Assembly: GCA_963787675.1 (NCBI GenBank)
Contig: CAWBDV010000007.1
Coordinates: 62,001 to 126,000 of the forward strand
DNA: 64,000 nt
From: JAJPKK01 sp963787675
GTDB lineage: Bacteria > Pseudomonadota > Alphaproteobacteria > Rhizobiales > Xanthobacteraceae
Reading direction: 5' to 3'
Shown: positions 32,834 through 42,410 of the stretch, in pieces
Numbering within the stretch: the first letter of the stretch is position 1
Layout of the letters: each line of letters opens with the position of its first letter
Translations under genes and position numbers: made by a program
The notes under the pieces: model-generated
The model's database searches: none
The model's input: only the letters and a program-made list of their open reading frames with translations
What the model was told of the DNA's origin: nothing

Positions 32834-33865
32834 CTACTCCTTGCGCTTCGCCGCGACCGCGATCGACACCAGCGCGCGCTGCACCACCGTGTAGGTGAGC
32901 TTGTTGTACTTGCGGGCGTCGAGCGCGGTCTCGCCGAGCTGCACGATCAGCCGCTCGAGCCGCTTTGAGGTCCAAGCACCGAGCGCCGCCTGCACCATGT
33001 CGCGACGGCTGAAATGAATCGCCGGGAACGTACCCTCGATCGCGGCCCGAACTGACGCGCCGGCTTCGACCGTGCGGCGAAGCCGGTGCAATGCCGAGGC
33101 TTGGCGCGACGTCGCCATCGCGATCGTGCTCGCGGCAACGCCGCTCGCGCGCGCCTTGGCGAAGTTCGTTTCAAGGTCCGCCGGCCGGCCCGCAAAGGCC
33201 GCATCCGCCAGCGCATCGACAGCGGCGGTCGTCGCGTCGGCGACGACCGCTGTCACGTCCTCGCATTCGATTTGCGATTTGCCGTGGGCGTAGAGTGCGA
33301 GCTTGCGAATTTCCGAGCGCGAGGCGCTGCGATCGCCGCCGATAAGCGAGGCCAGCATGGCGCGCGCGTCAGGTGCGATGACAAGCTCGGCGCTGCGCAT
33401 CTCTTCATCGATCAGGCGATCGAGGTCCCGCGCTAAATCTGCATAGCACGGTAGCGCCGCAGCACTTGGCGCACGCTCGCAAAGGCTGCGGAGCGGCGCG
33501 CCCCGACGCAAGTCGCCAGCCTCGATGACAATACGGCAATCGGCAGCCGGGGGTGCCGTCAGCACCCGCTCCACCGCCGCGACAAAGTTCCGTCCGCCGG
33601 CCCGGACCCACACGGCGCGGCGCCCGCCGAACAGCGGCACCGTGTGCGCCTCCTCAACAAGCCGCTCCGGTTCGTCAGCGAGGAGATCGCCGTCGATGCG
33701 GGCGAGCGCAAAGGGATCGCGTGGATCCTCAACGGCGGACCTGACCAGCGCCTCCGCGCGTTCATGCACCAAGCCCGCGTCGGGGCCGAACACAAGAACG
33801 ACGGGTTTGCCGGGGTCGGGCCGCGTGAGAAAACGATCGACGTCCGCGGCTTTGAGCGCGACCAT
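32834..33865 (-). CDS. holA: DNA polymerase III delta subunit
   Basis: Clamp-loader subunit that opens the beta clamp. The start MVALKAADVDRFLTRP gives 343 residues, normal length; an upstream in-frame ATG would add 31 residues running into lptE. The AAA+-like N-terminal fold has VVLVFGPDAGLVHERAEALV (degenerate P-loop), and later DGDLLADEPERLVEEAHTVPLFGGRR. The C-terminal collar helices end TYTVVQRALVSIAVAAKRKE. Part of leuS-lptE-holA, all leftward. Confidence 0.93.
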   Translation of the reverse strand: MVALKAADVDRFLTRPDPGKPVVLVFGPDAGLVHERAEALVRSAVEDPRDPFALARIDGDLLADEPERLVEEAHTVPLFGGRRAVWVRAGGRNFVAAVERVLTAPPAADCRIVIEAGDLRRGAPLRSLCERAPSAAALPCYADLARDLDRLIDEEMRSAELVIAPDARAMLASLIGGDRSASRSEIRKLALYAHGKSQIECEDVTAVVADATTAAVDALADAAFAGRPADLETNFAKARASGVAASTIAMATSRQASALHRLRRTVEAGASVRAAIEGTFPAIHFSRRDMVQAALGAWTSKRLERLIVQLGETALDARKYNKLTYTVVQRALVSIAVAAKRKE

Positions 33866-33878
33866 TGGTGTCTGTCGC

Positions 33879-34445
33879 TCAGGTCCCGGCGACGAAATAG
33901 GACGCGAGGCGCGCCCTGATGTTGTCCGCGATCTCCTTGGCAGCGCGGTTTTCTGCATCGCGCAGTCCGCGCGCGCGGGCGAAGCGTTGCTCCTGTCCAG
34001 GAATATCGTAGGACACTCGCGCGAAAGCCTGGCTGTTGACGACGACCTTGCCGGACTTGGCGTCGATCAGGTCGTAGGTGGCGGTGATGCCGTAATTCTC
34101 CACATCGGGCAGACCCGTGGTAACGTCGACGATGACCGACGTGCGGCTCGTCGACATGCGCACGGTGAGCCGATAGGCCGGAGGTGCTCCCCCGGCGCCG
34201 CCCGTCAGGTTGAACAGCAGCTGGTTGCGCAATTCGACCGCGACGCGCGATTCAGGCGTGCCGCTTGGCGCCGCGATCTGATTGACGTCGACGCTCGCCA
34301 TCGCCGCTGCGACCGACGAGTTGCCAGCTAACGAGTAGTTGCCATAGAGAGGCTGGAAGCAGCCGGATACCAACGCACCGGCAGCCGCAATAACCGCGAC
34401 GCGCCCCATGATACCGCTTAGGTCCGCTCGCTTACGCCACGACAT
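33879..34445 (-). CDS. lptE: LPS-assembly lipoprotein LptE
   Basis: Outer-membrane lipoprotein that plugs LptD during lipopolysaccharide export. 188 residues. A lipobox LVSGC near residue 29 gives lipidation of that Cys. The mature domain has FQPLYG followed by SVDVNQIAAP, RLTVRMSTSRT and YDLIDAKSGKVV, the usual beta-sandwich pattern. The ATG at 34445 overlaps the leuS end by 14 bp; the internal ATG at 34409 (MGRVAVIAAAGAL) gives a shorter signal peptide and is a real alternative. Confidence 0.88.
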   Translation of the reverse strand: MSWRKRADLSGIMGRVAVIAAAGALVSGCFQPLYGNYSLAGNSSVAAAMASVDVNQIAAPSGTPESRVAVELRNQLLFNLTGGAGGAPPAYRLTVRMSTSRTSVIVDVTTGLPDVENYGITATYDLIDAKSGKVVVNSQAFARVSYDIPGQEQRFARARGLRDAENRAAKEIADNIRARLASYFVAGT

Positions 34446-37056
34446 TGACGATCCTCTGCGGAACGATGATCACTTTCTTCGGCCTTTTGCCATCGAGCGC
34501 GCGTTTGACGGCATCAAGCGCGAGAACCGCCGCCTCGATGTCGGCGTTGCCGGCATCGCGGGCAACCGTCACGTCAGCACGCTTCTTGCCGTTGATCTGG
34601 ATCGGCAGCGTGATTGTATCCTCGACAAGAAGTGCCGGTTCAACCTCCGGCCAGGATTGCGTTGCCAGCAGCGTATCATGACCGAGCGCCGCCCAGCATT
34701 CTTCGGCGAGATGGGGCATCATCGGGTGGAACAGCTGCAGGAGCATATCCCCCGCCTCGCGGACCGCGAACGCGAAGTCGGGCGCGACGTTCCCCGCGTT
34801 CGCGAGCGCCGCCTGCAACGCGTTCGCAAATTCATAGATGTGCGCGATGCAGCGATTGAACCGCAGCTTTTCCACATCCTCGGTTACCTTCGCCAAAGCC
34901 CCATGCGCGGCTTTGCGGACCGCGATCGCAGCCTCGGAGAACGCGGCCGGCCGGCTTGTCGGCGCGGTGCGCGCGATTTCGGCGGCCTCGTTGACCAGCC
35001 GCCACAGTCTCTGAACGAAGCGCCAAGCCCCCTGGGCGCCCTCTTCGGTCCAGATGACATCGCGTTCCGGCGGCGAGTCCGACAGCATGAACCAGCGCGC
35101 CGTATCGGCCCCGAAGGTGCCGATGATGTCGTCCGGGTCTACGGTGTTGCGCTTGGATTTCGACATTTTTTCGATGGGACCGATCTCGATCGGCCCACCG
35201 GTTGCGATCAGCGTCGCGCTACGGGCGTCGCCGACCCCCTCGATTTTGACCTCCGTCGGCGCGGCGAACGTGCCGTCGGCCGCGCGATAGGTTTCATGCA
35301 CCACCATGCCCTGGGTAAAGAGCCCGGCAAACGGCTCGTCGACACCGGCATGACCCGTCATCTTCATGGCGCGCGTGAAGAAGCGGCTGTAGAGGAGATG
35401 CAGAATGGCATGCTCGATGCCGCCGATATACTGATCGACCGGCAGCCATTCATCGACCGCGCGCAGGTCGGTCGGCGCCGTCGCGATCCACGGATCGGTG
35501 AAGCGGGCGAAATACCACGACGAATCCACGAACGTGTCCATGGTGTCGGTCTCGCGCCGGGCCGCGCGGCCACAGTGCGGACAGGTGACGTGTTTCCAGG
35601 TCGGGTGGCGGTCTAGCGGATTGCCCGGCCGATCGAAATCGACGTCGTCCGGCAGCTTCACCGGCAGATCAGCGGCCGGCACCGGCACGACGCCGCAGAC
35701 ATCGCAGTGGATGATCGGAATCGGGCAGCCCCAATAGCGCTGACGCGAGATGCCCCAATCGCGCAGGCGAAAGTTGACTTGGCGCTGTGCCGCAGGACGG
35801 TTGCCGTTCGTCTGCCGCTCAAGTCGCCGCGCCACCTCTTCCTGGGCCCTTTCGACGGTCATGCCGTCGAGGAAGCGTGAATTGATCATCCGCCCGTCGC
35901 CGTCATAGGCAACATCGGTGATCACAAAGGTGCTCGGGTCCTGGCCTACCGGACACACCACGGGGGTATTGCCGAGACCGTATTTGTTGGCGAAGTCGAG
36001 GTCGCGCTGGTCATGGGCTGGGGTGCCGTAGATGGCGCCGGTGCCGTACTCCATCAAGATGAAGTTCGCGACGTAAATCGGGATCTTCCATGTCGGGTCG
36101 AACGGATGGATCGCCTTGATGCCGGTGTCGAAGCCTAGCTTCTCGGCCTTGTCGATCAATTCCTGCGCCGTTCCGGTGTGCCGGCATTCTTCGATGAACT
36201 TCGCGAGCGCCGGATTGCGCGCCGCCGCTGCCGCAGCCAACGGATGTTCCGGCGACAGCGCCATGAATTTCACGCCGAAAATGGTGTCGTGGCGCGTGGT
36301 GAAGATTTCGAGCTCGGTGTCGCCATTCGGCGCGGTCGCAGGATCGAGCGCAAAGCGGACGAGCAGGCCTTCGGATCGACCGATCCAATTGCGCTGCATC
36401 AGGCGCACTTTGTCGGGCCAGCGATCGAGGTCGTCGATGGCCGCCAGCAGTTCTTCCGAGAAGTCGGTAATCTTGAAAAACCACTGGGTCAACTCGCGTT
36501 GTTCGACCGGCGCACCCGATCGCCAGCCGCGGCCATCGATGACCTGCTCGTTGGCGAGCACCGTCTGGTCGACCGGGTCCCAGTTCACCTTGGACTGCTT
36601 GCGCTCGACAAGCCCCGCCGCCAGGAAGTCCAGAAACATCTTTTGCTGATGCTTGTAATAGGCCGGATCGCAGGTCGCGATTTCGCGGCTCCAGTCGAGC
36701 GACAGGCCCATCGATTTGAGCTGCCGCTTCATGGCAGCGATGTTTTCGTAGGTCCAGGTGCGGGGATGGATCTTGTTGGCCATGGCGGCGTTCTCGGCCG
36801 GCATGCCGAACGCGTCCCACCCCATGGGATGCAGGACGTTGAAGCCGCGAGCGCGCTTGTAGCGCGCTACCACATCGCCCATCGCATAGTTGCGCACGTG
36901 GCCCATGTGGATCCGGCCCGACGGATAGGGGAACATTTCCAGCACGTAGTATTTCGGACGCGGATCATCGTTGCGGGTCGCGAACACGTCCCGCTCGTCC
37001 CAAATCCCTTGCCAGCGCGACTCGGCCGCGCGCGCGTTGTATCGTTCAATGCTCAT
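34432..37056 (-). CDS. leuS: Leucyl-tRNA synthetase
   Basis: Class I aminoacyl-tRNA synthetase, 874 residues, full length. The HIGH-type motif is HMGHVRNY at about residues 50-57. The CP1 editing domain follows, with DTIFGVKFMALSPEHP. A zinc-like region is seen at CDVCG and CPHCG. The KMSKS loop is IEKMSKSKRNTVDPDDI. The C-terminal domain ends RIVNVVA. First gene of the leftward leuS-lptE-holA set. Confidence 0.98.
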   Translation of the reverse strand: MSIERYNARAAESRWQGIWDERDVFATRNDDPRPKYYVLEMFPYPSGRIHMGHVRNYAMGDVVARYKRARGFNVLHPMGWDAFGMPAENAAMANKIHPRTWTYENIAAMKRQLKSMGLSLDWSREIATCDPAYYKHQQKMFLDFLAAGLVERKQSKVNWDPVDQTVLANEQVIDGRGWRSGAPVEQRELTQWFFKITDFSEELLAAIDDLDRWPDKVRLMQRNWIGRSEGLLVRFALDPATAPNGDTELEIFTTRHDTIFGVKFMALSPEHPLAAAAAARNPALAKFIEECRHTGTAQELIDKAEKLGFDTGIKAIHPFDPTWKIPIYVANFILMEYGTGAIYGTPAHDQRDLDFANKYGLGNTPVVCPVGQDPSTFVITDVAYDGDGRMINSRFLDGMTVERAQEEVARRLERQTNGNRPAAQRQVNFRLRDWGISRQRYWGCPIPIIHCDVCGVVPVPAADLPVKLPDDVDFDRPGNPLDRHPTWKHVTCPHCGRAARRETDTMDTFVDSSWYFARFTDPWIATAPTDLRAVDEWLPVDQYIGGIEHAILHLLYSRFFTRAMKMTGHAGVDEPFAGLFTQGMVVHETYRAADGTFAAPTEVKIEGVGDARSATLIATGGPIEIGPIEKMSKSKRNTVDPDDIIGTFGADTARWFMLSDSPPERDVIWTEEGAQGAWRFVQRLWRLVNEAAEIARTAPTSRPAAFSEAAIAVRKAAHGALAKVTEDVEKLRFNRCIAHIYEFANALQAALANAGNVAPDFAFAVREAGDMLLQLFHPMMPHLAEECWAALGHDTLLATQSWPEVEPALLVEDTITLPIQINGKKRADVTVARDAGNADIEAAVLALDAVKRALDGKRPKKVIIVPQRIVNVVA

Positions 37057-37255
37057 AATCGTGTGTGCTTAGACATCACTCAACAGTGGCTGAATACCCT
37101 TAGCGCGGCATTTCGGCCGGATAAGGTCGTACGGCTACCGCATGATCCCTAAAAGATGAAGACTTTTTGGTTCTAAGGGGAGGCCGGGCGTGGCTTCGGC
37201 GTCCGCTGGACGCGAAATTGGCCGTCCGGCGCCCGTGTACTGATCGTGCGGGGGG

Positions 37256-38911
37256 TCAGCTGGCCTTGGCGAGCGGGGGTGGCGTCCAGACCGCGACCAC
37301 GTTGCGGCCGCGTCTTTTTGCTTGGTAGAGCGCGGCATCGGCAGCTTCTACGAGAGCCTGTTCGCCCTCGGCCTCGGCGGGCGTGAGGATCGCGACCCCG
37401 ATGCTGATGCTGACAATGCCGGTCGTTGTCGCCGGATGAACGATGTCCAGTGCCGCGACCGCCAGGCGCGCGCGCTCCGCGATCCCGCTTGCCTCGGCGG
37501 TGGTCACGCCCGGCATCAGCATCACGAACTCCTCGCCGCCATAGCGTGCGACGAAATCGCCGTCTCGCACCACGGACCCGAGCGCCTGCCCGATGACGCG
37601 CAGGCAGTTATCGCCTTCCAGGTGTCCTTGGGTATCGTTGTAGAGCTTGAAATGATCGACATCGATCATCATCAGACCGATCGGCTCTTTCGGATCGGCG
37701 GCAAGCCACATGGACGAGAGACGGACATCAAGGCTGCGGCGATTCGGCAGCCCGGTCAAACCGTCGAACAGAGCGAGCTCTTCGAGATGCCGGTTGGCAG
37801 CACGCAACTCACCGTCGCGCGCGGCGAGCTTGGCCGCCATGTCCGTGAGCGCGGCTGCAAGGGGGGCGAATTCCGTCGTCCATTTGCCAGGCCGCGGACG
37901 CGCTTCTAATTCGCCGCGACCGATGCTCGCGGCGGTGCGCGCGAGTGAACGAATCGGCTCGATGATGAAGCGCTCGCCGACAAACCAGGCGAGCAGCATC
38001 GCGAGCAAGCCGAACAGGGTCAGCTGGAGGTAGCTGATCGAAATGTCGCGATCGATACGGCCCAGTGCTTCCTTCTCATCGATGCCGACCACGATTCGCG
38101 TGTCGGTGCCGGGCAACGTGTTGAACGCGTAAATGCGGCGCACGCCATCGAGCCCCGTGGCCAGCATGGTGCCCTGCTTTTCCGATGCAGCTGCCTCGAT
38201 CAGCGGCAGGGCGGGCTTGGCATCATCGTCACCTTTGCCGCGGCCGGGCAATTGGGCGAGCAAAACGCCGCGGCCGTCGAGCAGGAAGGCCGATGCGCCT
38301 TTGCGCTGGTCGATCATGCGAGCAAATCGCTCAACCCATGCGAGGTCGACTGCCGCGACGATGATCGCCTGGATCTGCCGATCGGCGCGCATGATCGGAT
38401 AGGCCGCCATGATGGCGGGGTCGTCCTTCAGACGCTCGACGAGATACCCGCTTAGCGCGAATTGGCCGGTCTCGCGGGCCTTCTGGATATAATCGCGGTC
38501 GGATAGGTCGAGCCCGACGGCGGATGGTCGCGTCGAACAGGCGATGCGTTCGTTGTTGCCCACAATGGAGAGGCTGGTGATCCCGCGAAGGTCATTTCCG
38601 AGGTCGGCCAGGAACGCCGCGCAACTCTGCCCGCGATCGGAAAGTGCGACGTATGCCCGGGCCATCACTTGCAGGAGCGTGCGGGTCGCGTTGATGTTTT
38701 GCGATTGTGCGAGCGCGCTGCGCCGGGCGAGGTCAGCGACCTCGTCGAAAGCGCGCGCAATGCGTTCGCTGCGGGTGTGCTCAAGGAGACGAACCCGCTC
38801 GGCCATCGGCGGCACGATCAACAGCAATGCCAGCATCATGATACGGGCGCGTATGCTGACCCGCGGTCGTTCAGCGCCGCTCCTCGGTCCGGATTTTTTG
38901 TCGGTCAGCAT
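37256..38911 (-). CDS. Membrane diguanylate cyclase with periplasmic sensor, HAMP and GGDEF
   Basis: Probable c-di-GMP synthase. Start at MLTDKKSGPRSGAERPRVS gives 551 residues; an earlier ATG at 39013 would run to within 3 bp of the divergent yggS ATG and is less likely. TM1 is about 20-35 (IMMLALLLIVPP). A dCache/CHASE-like periplasmic domain holds DLSDRDYIQKARETGQFALSGY. TM2 is near 300 (LTLFGLLAMLLAWFV), then a HAMP segment. The GGDEF domain has active-site RYGGEEF, and the inhibitory I-site RDGD lies exactly five residues before it. It should be an active, feedback-inhibited cyclase. Ligand unknown. Confidence 0.92.
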   Translation of the reverse strand: MLTDKKSGPRSGAERPRVSIRARIMMLALLLIVPPMAERVRLLEHTRSERIARAFDEVADLARRSALAQSQNINATRTLLQVMARAYVALSDRGQSCAAFLADLGNDLRGITSLSIVGNNERIACSTRPSAVGLDLSDRDYIQKARETGQFALSGYLVERLKDDPAIMAAYPIMRADRQIQAIIVAAVDLAWVERFARMIDQRKGASAFLLDGRGVLLAQLPGRGKGDDDAKPALPLIEAAASEKQGTMLATGLDGVRRIYAFNTLPGTDTRIVVGIDEKEALGRIDRDISISYLQLTLFGLLAMLLAWFVGERFIIEPIRSLARTAASIGRGELEARPRPGKWTTEFAPLAAALTDMAAKLAARDGELRAANRHLEELALFDGLTGLPNRRSLDVRLSSMWLAADPKEPIGLMMIDVDHFKLYNDTQGHLEGDNCLRVIGQALGSVVRDGDFVARYGGEEFVMLMPGVTTAEASGIAERARLAVAALDIVHPATTTGIVSISIGVAILTPAEAEGEQALVEAADAALYQAKRRGRNVVAVWTPPPLAKAS

Positions 38912-39015
38912 CGCGATCCCAACCCTGCCCACTCCTATAGCGAACAAGCATGAAAACCCGCTGGGACGGATCGATAAAATTTGAGCTATTTGAGCGTTAA
39001 ATTCAGGTTGCACAT

Positions 39016-39699
39016 ATGACTGCGCCCTCTGAGCCCCATGATCCGGTTGCCGCGCTTGCCGCGGTGAACCGTGAAATCGCGTCCGCCTGCCATGACTGCG
39101 GCCGCTCCCGCGACGAGGTCACCCTCGTGGCGGTGTCGAAGACCTTTGCGGCTGACGCGATTGCGCCGGTGATCGAGGCGGGGCACCGTGTTTTCGGCGA
39201 GAACCGGGTGCAGGAGGCGCAGGCGAAATGGCCAATGCTTCGCGAACGTTTTCCCGGCCTCGAGCTCCATATGATCGGCCCGCTGCAGTCCAACAAGGCG
39301 AGGGACGCCGTCGCTCTGTTTGACGCGATTCACGTGGTCGACCGCGCCAGCTTGTGTGCGGCATTGGCGAAGGAGATCGAGCGCCACGGCCGTTCGCTGC
39401 GGCTGTTCGTCGAGATCAACACCGGTGCCGAGCCGCAAAAGGCCGGGGTCCTTCCCGAGCAGGCCGATGCCTTTATCGCCGCATGCCGCGCGACCTATGG
39501 CCTCGATATTGCGGGGCTGATGTGCATTCCCCCGGCGAACGAGGCGCCGGCTCCCCATTTCGCCCTGACCGCGAAAATCGCGGAACGCAACGGCCTGAAA
39601 CTGCTGTCCATGGGCATGAGCGCCGATTTCGCCATCGCGATTCGATTCGGTGCCACCCATGTGCGCGTCGGCAGCGCGATTTTCGGGGCTCGAACCTGA
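39016..39699 (+). CDS. PLP homeostasis protein YggS/PLPBP
   Basis: Pyridoxal-phosphate-binding protein of the YggS/PROSC family, which controls B6 vitamer balance and has no known enzyme activity. 227 residues. The PLP lysine is Lys42 in VAVSKTFAADAI. Family motifs are FGENRVQEAQAKW, HMIGPLQSNKARDA, GLMCIPP, SMGMSADFAIAIRFGATHVRVGSAIFG. Alone on the plus strand, divergent from the GGDEF gene and convergent with the YkuD gene 18 bp away. Confidence 0.95.
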   Translation: MTAPSEPHDPVAALAAVNREIASACHDCGRSRDEVTLVAVSKTFAADAIAPVIEAGHRVFGENRVQEAQAKWPMLRERFPGLELHMIGPLQSNKARDAVALFDAIHVVDRASLCAALAKEIERHGRSLRLFVEINTGAEPQKAGVLPEQADAFIAACRATYGLDIAGLMCIPPANEAPAPHFALTAKIAERNGLKLLSMGMSADFAIAIRFGATHVRVGSAIFGART

Positions 39700-39717
39700 A
39701 AAAAGCAGCGGAAAAAA

Positions 39718-40251
39718 TTAACGATGAATATAGATTTCAGTGCGGGGCCTAAGCCGCCGTACCAGCCGTGTCAGGGCGCCGGCGGGCATGGCAACGCAGC
39801 CGGCGGTGGGCGCCAGTCCGGGCCGGGCGACATGGATGAAGACCGCACTGCCGCGTCCCGCGATTCGCGGGCGGACGTTGTGGTCAATCTCGATCATCAG
39901 GTCATAAAGCGCATCGTTTCGTCGTAATCGATCGCCCGGTTGGCCGGCGCGCAGCCGAATAGGTCGATTATAGCGGCGGTCCGCTGGGTCCTCGCACCAC
40001 GCATCCCACGGAGCAATCGAGCGAACTGGCAATTGTGTCCGCGGTCGCGGCAAACGATCGCGGCGCCACCACAGCCTGACGGGGTGGTACCGGCCGGCTG
40101 GCGTCGCGCCGTCGCCCTCCCGCTTGTTCGCGGCAATGCCGGAACGGCCGAGCGCGACCGGTATGTGCCACACTCCGGCGGCGAGCCAGCCCTGACGATG
40201 GTTGGAGGGCCGCGCGCGAATGTCTATTCTCGTGAACGTCAGGTGATTCAT
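39718..40251 (-). CDS. L,D-transpeptidase YkuD-domain protein
   Basis: 177 residues. The YkuD catalytic motif is visible as FIHVARPGLAPTAGCVAMPAGAL with the nucleophile Cys in TAGCVAM and the upstream His in FIHVAR. No signal peptide is evident, which is odd for a peptidoglycan cross-linking enzyme. Similar short forms without signal peptides occur in alphaproteobacteria. Also conserved are ANKREGDGATPAGRYHPV and NDALYDLMIEIDHN. The reaction is probably L,D-transpeptidation or lipoprotein attachment; the substrate is inferred from the domain only. Confidence 0.85.
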   Translation of the reverse strand: MNHLTFTRIDIRARPSNHRQGWLAAGVWHIPVALGRSGIAANKREGDGATPAGRYHPVRLWWRRDRLPRPRTQLPVRSIAPWDAWCEDPADRRYNRPIRLRAGQPGDRLRRNDALYDLMIEIDHNVRPRIAGRGSAVFIHVARPGLAPTAGCVAMPAGALTRLVRRLRPRTEIYIHR

Positions 40252-40375
40252 AATCGTTAATAAGCCGACTCGGCCTCCGTACGCTACCGTTCGCCTGCCG
40301 GGGCAAAGCTTGCGCTTTTCTCTATGATTGCTCTATTTGCCGGAGGCTTACGGCAACAACCCCCTGAGGCTTTTT

Positions 40376-41062
40376 ATGGCAACCGCGCGCCGTATCCTGA
40401 TTGTCGATGACGACACTGATTTGCGCGATGCTTTGGTCGAACAGCTGTCGCTGCACGAAGAGTTCGAGCCGATCGCTGTGGATACCGGGGCCAAGGGAGT
40501 GCAGGCCGCCAAGGGCGGGCAGATCGATCTCGTCCTCATGGATGTCGGGCTTCCGGACATCGACGGTCGCGAGGCGGTGCGAATCCTGCGCAAGAACGCC
40601 TTCAAGGCGCCGGTCATCATGTTGACTGGTCACGATACCGACTCGGATACCATCCTGGGTCTGGAGTCCGGTGCCAACGACTACGTCACTAAGCCGTTCC
40701 GATTCGCGGTCCTGCTGGCGCGCATCCGCGCCCAGTTGCGTCAGCACGAAGCCAGCGAGGATGCGGTTTTCACCATCGGGCCCTATTCGTTCCAGCCGAG
40801 CTCCAAACTCCTCGTCGGGGGCAAGGGCAACAAGATTCGGCTGACCGAGAAGGAGACCGCGATCCTCCGATTTCTATTCCGCGCTGGCCAGCGCCCGATC
40901 TCGCGCGAAGTGCTGTTGCAGGAGGTGTGGGGCTACAACTCCGGTGTGACGACCCACACGCTCGAAACCCACATTTACCGGTTGCGCCAGAAGATCGAGA
41001 AGGACGCGGCCGCTCCGGAAATCCTGGTGACCGAGGCCGGCGGCTATAAGCTCGTTCCGTAA
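40376..41062 (+). CDS. OmpR/PhoB-family response regulator (CenR-like)
   Basis: 228 residues from MATARRILIVDDDTD; an upstream in-frame ATG would add 16 residues. The receiver domain has the acidic triplet DDD at 11-13, phospho-acceptor Asp56 in LVLMDVGLPD, Thr in MLTGHD and Lys in DYVTKPFRF. The C-terminal winged helix carries RLTEKETAILRFLFRAG and EVWGYNSGVTTHTLETHIYRLRQKIE. The overall pattern resembles the essential alphaproteobacterial regulator CenR, which controls envelope integrity; this is from memory and needs a database check. No histidine kinase gene is adjacent; a cNMP-binding gene follows by 17 bp. Confidence 0.88.
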   Translation: MATARRILIVDDDTDLRDALVEQLSLHEEFEPIAVDTGAKGVQAAKGGQIDLVLMDVGLPDIDGREAVRILRKNAFKAPVIMLTGHDTDSDTILGLESGANDYVTKPFRFAVLLARIRAQLRQHEASEDAVFTIGPYSFQPSSKLLVGGKGNKIRLTEKETAILRFLFRAGQRPISREVLLQEVWGYNSGVTTHTLETHIYRLRQKIEKDAAAPEILVTEAGGYKLVP

Positions 41063-41079
41063 CTGACGCCGTACAGTCG

Positions 41080-41550
41080 ATGGCACTTGAAGACGATATT
41101 GCGTTTCTGGAGCGGGTCCCGACCTTCGCACAACTCGGCTTTGCGGCCCTGCAGATCATCGCCATCGGTTCGGAGACGCGGCAATTGGCCGATGGCGAAG
41201 TGTTGTTTCGCGCGGGCGAAACGGCGGACGCAGGCTATGTCATCCAGGAAGGCTCGTTGAAGCTGACCCAGCATGATCCAAAGCGATCCGATCCGAGTCT
41301 GACGTTGGGGCCCGGCACTCTGGTCGGCGAACTCGCGCTGCTCACCGAGACGATACGGCCGGCGACCGCTGTCGCGGCCGAGCCGACCACCGTCATCCGC
41401 ATTTCGCGCAGCCTGTTCCACAAGGTGCTAGAGGGGTTTCCCGACGCCGCGCGCCTGATGCGTGACCGCCTCGCTGAGCGCGTCAATCTCGCAACCGAGG
41501 AGATCACCGCGGTGCGCAGTACGCTCGACCGTCCGGATCGCCGACGATAA
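41080..41550 (+). CDS. Cyclic nucleotide-binding domain protein without DNA-binding domain
   Basis: 156 residues, a single cNMP-binding (Crp-type) beta-barrel domain. Features are LADGEVLFRAGETADAGYVIQEGSLKL and the phosphate-binding cassette VGELALLTETIRPATAVAAEPTTVIRISR. A C-terminal helix follows (about 115-150) but no helix-turn-helix. It could be a cyclic-nucleotide sensor acting by protein contact. It directly follows the response regulator, so the two are probably co-transcribed. Convergent with xthA. Confidence 0.85.
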   Translation: MALEDDIAFLERVPTFAQLGFAALQIIAIGSETRQLADGEVLFRAGETADAGYVIQEGSLKLTQHDPKRSDPSLTLGPGTLVGELALLTETIRPATAVAAEPTTVIRISRSLFHKVLEGFPDAARLMRDRLAERVNLATEEITAVRSTLDRPDRRR

Positions 41551-41553
41551 AGC

Positions 41554-41573
41554 CCGCTTTCGCGCAAAAGCGG
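41554..41573. terminator. Bidirectional hairpin between the cNMP gene and xthA
   Basis: CCGCTTT/AAAGCGG stem around a CGCGCA loop, placed exactly between two convergent stop codons. A and T tracts are inside the stem, so a bidirectional terminator is plausible. Confidence 0.55.
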
Positions 41574-41574
41574 C

Positions 41575-42387
41575 CTACAATTCGAGCGTCGCCGTGACCG
41601 GGACGTGATCCGACGGCCTTGCCCAGCCGCGCACCGGCTTCGCCACTGTCATGCCCGCCACCCGGTCTGCGACTGCCGGGCTCACCCAAATATGATCGAG
41701 CCGCCGTCCCCGGTCCGCCGCCTCCCAATCCATGGCGCGATAACTCCACCATGTGTAGAGCTTGGTAGGTTCCGGCACGAGGCCGCGCATGACGTCGTGC
41801 CATTCGCCGGCCCGCTGAACCGCGTTGAGTTTGGCGCACTCGATGGGCGTATGCGAGACGACCTTAAGGAGCTGCTTGTGGCTCCAGACATCGTGTTCGA
41901 GCGGCGCGACGTTGAGGTCACCCACCAAAATCGCCCGGCCTTTGCCAGGACGCAGCTCAGGCGCTGCGCCCATTTCATCGAGAAACGAAAGCTTGTGGGC
42001 GAACTTCTCGTTCACCGCCGTGTCGGGTTCGTCGCCGCCGGCCGGAACATAGAAGTTATGCAGCGTGGCGGGATCTTTCAGCCCAGCCCGCTCGCCGAAC
42101 GTCACGGCGACGTGGCGCGAATCGCTCTTGCCGCAATAGCTGCGCGCATCGATCAATTCGATCGGCAGCCGGGACAGGATGGCGACCCCGTGGTAGCCCT
42201 TCTGCCCGTTGAGCGCGGCGTGGACGTAGCCGAGCTTCGCAAAGCGTTTGCGCGGAAACTTGTCATCAGGACACTTGGTTTCCTGAAGACAGATCACGTC
42301 CGGCTGCACGGCGCGAAGGAATCGCGTCACGAGATTGATGCGCAGCCGAACCGAGTTGACATTCCAGGTGGTGACGACGAGCCGCAT
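41575..42387 (-). CDS. xthA: Exodeoxyribonuclease III / AP endonuclease
   Basis: Base-excision repair endonuclease at abasic sites, 270 residues. Exonuclease-endonuclease-phosphatase motifs: TTWNVNSVRLR, CLQETKCPD, YHGVAILSR, GDLNVAPLEHDV, RRLDHIWVSPAV and the final catalytic His in SDHVPVTATLEL. Length and all catalytic residues are normal. It is leftward, 23 bp after the lolA end. Confidence 0.95.
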   Translation of the reverse strand: MRLVVTTWNVNSVRLRINLVTRFLRAVQPDVICLQETKCPDDKFPRKRFAKLGYVHAALNGQKGYHGVAILSRLPIELIDARSYCGKSDSRHVAVTFGERAGLKDPATLHNFYVPAGGDEPDTAVNEKFAHKLSFLDEMGAAPELRPGKGRAILVGDLNVAPLEHDVWSHKQLLKVVSHTPIECAKLNAVQRAGEWHDVMRGLVPEPTKLYTWWSYRAMDWEAADRGRRLDHIWVSPAVADRVAGMTVAKPVRGWARPSDHVPVTATLEL

Positions 42388-42410
42388 ACGGATTGAGGCG
42401 GGATAGCCGC

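Noticed and set aside
34408..35616. A 402-residue plus-strand frame opposite leuS
   Set aside because: It is the complement of the leuS C-terminal half, which is clearly coding.
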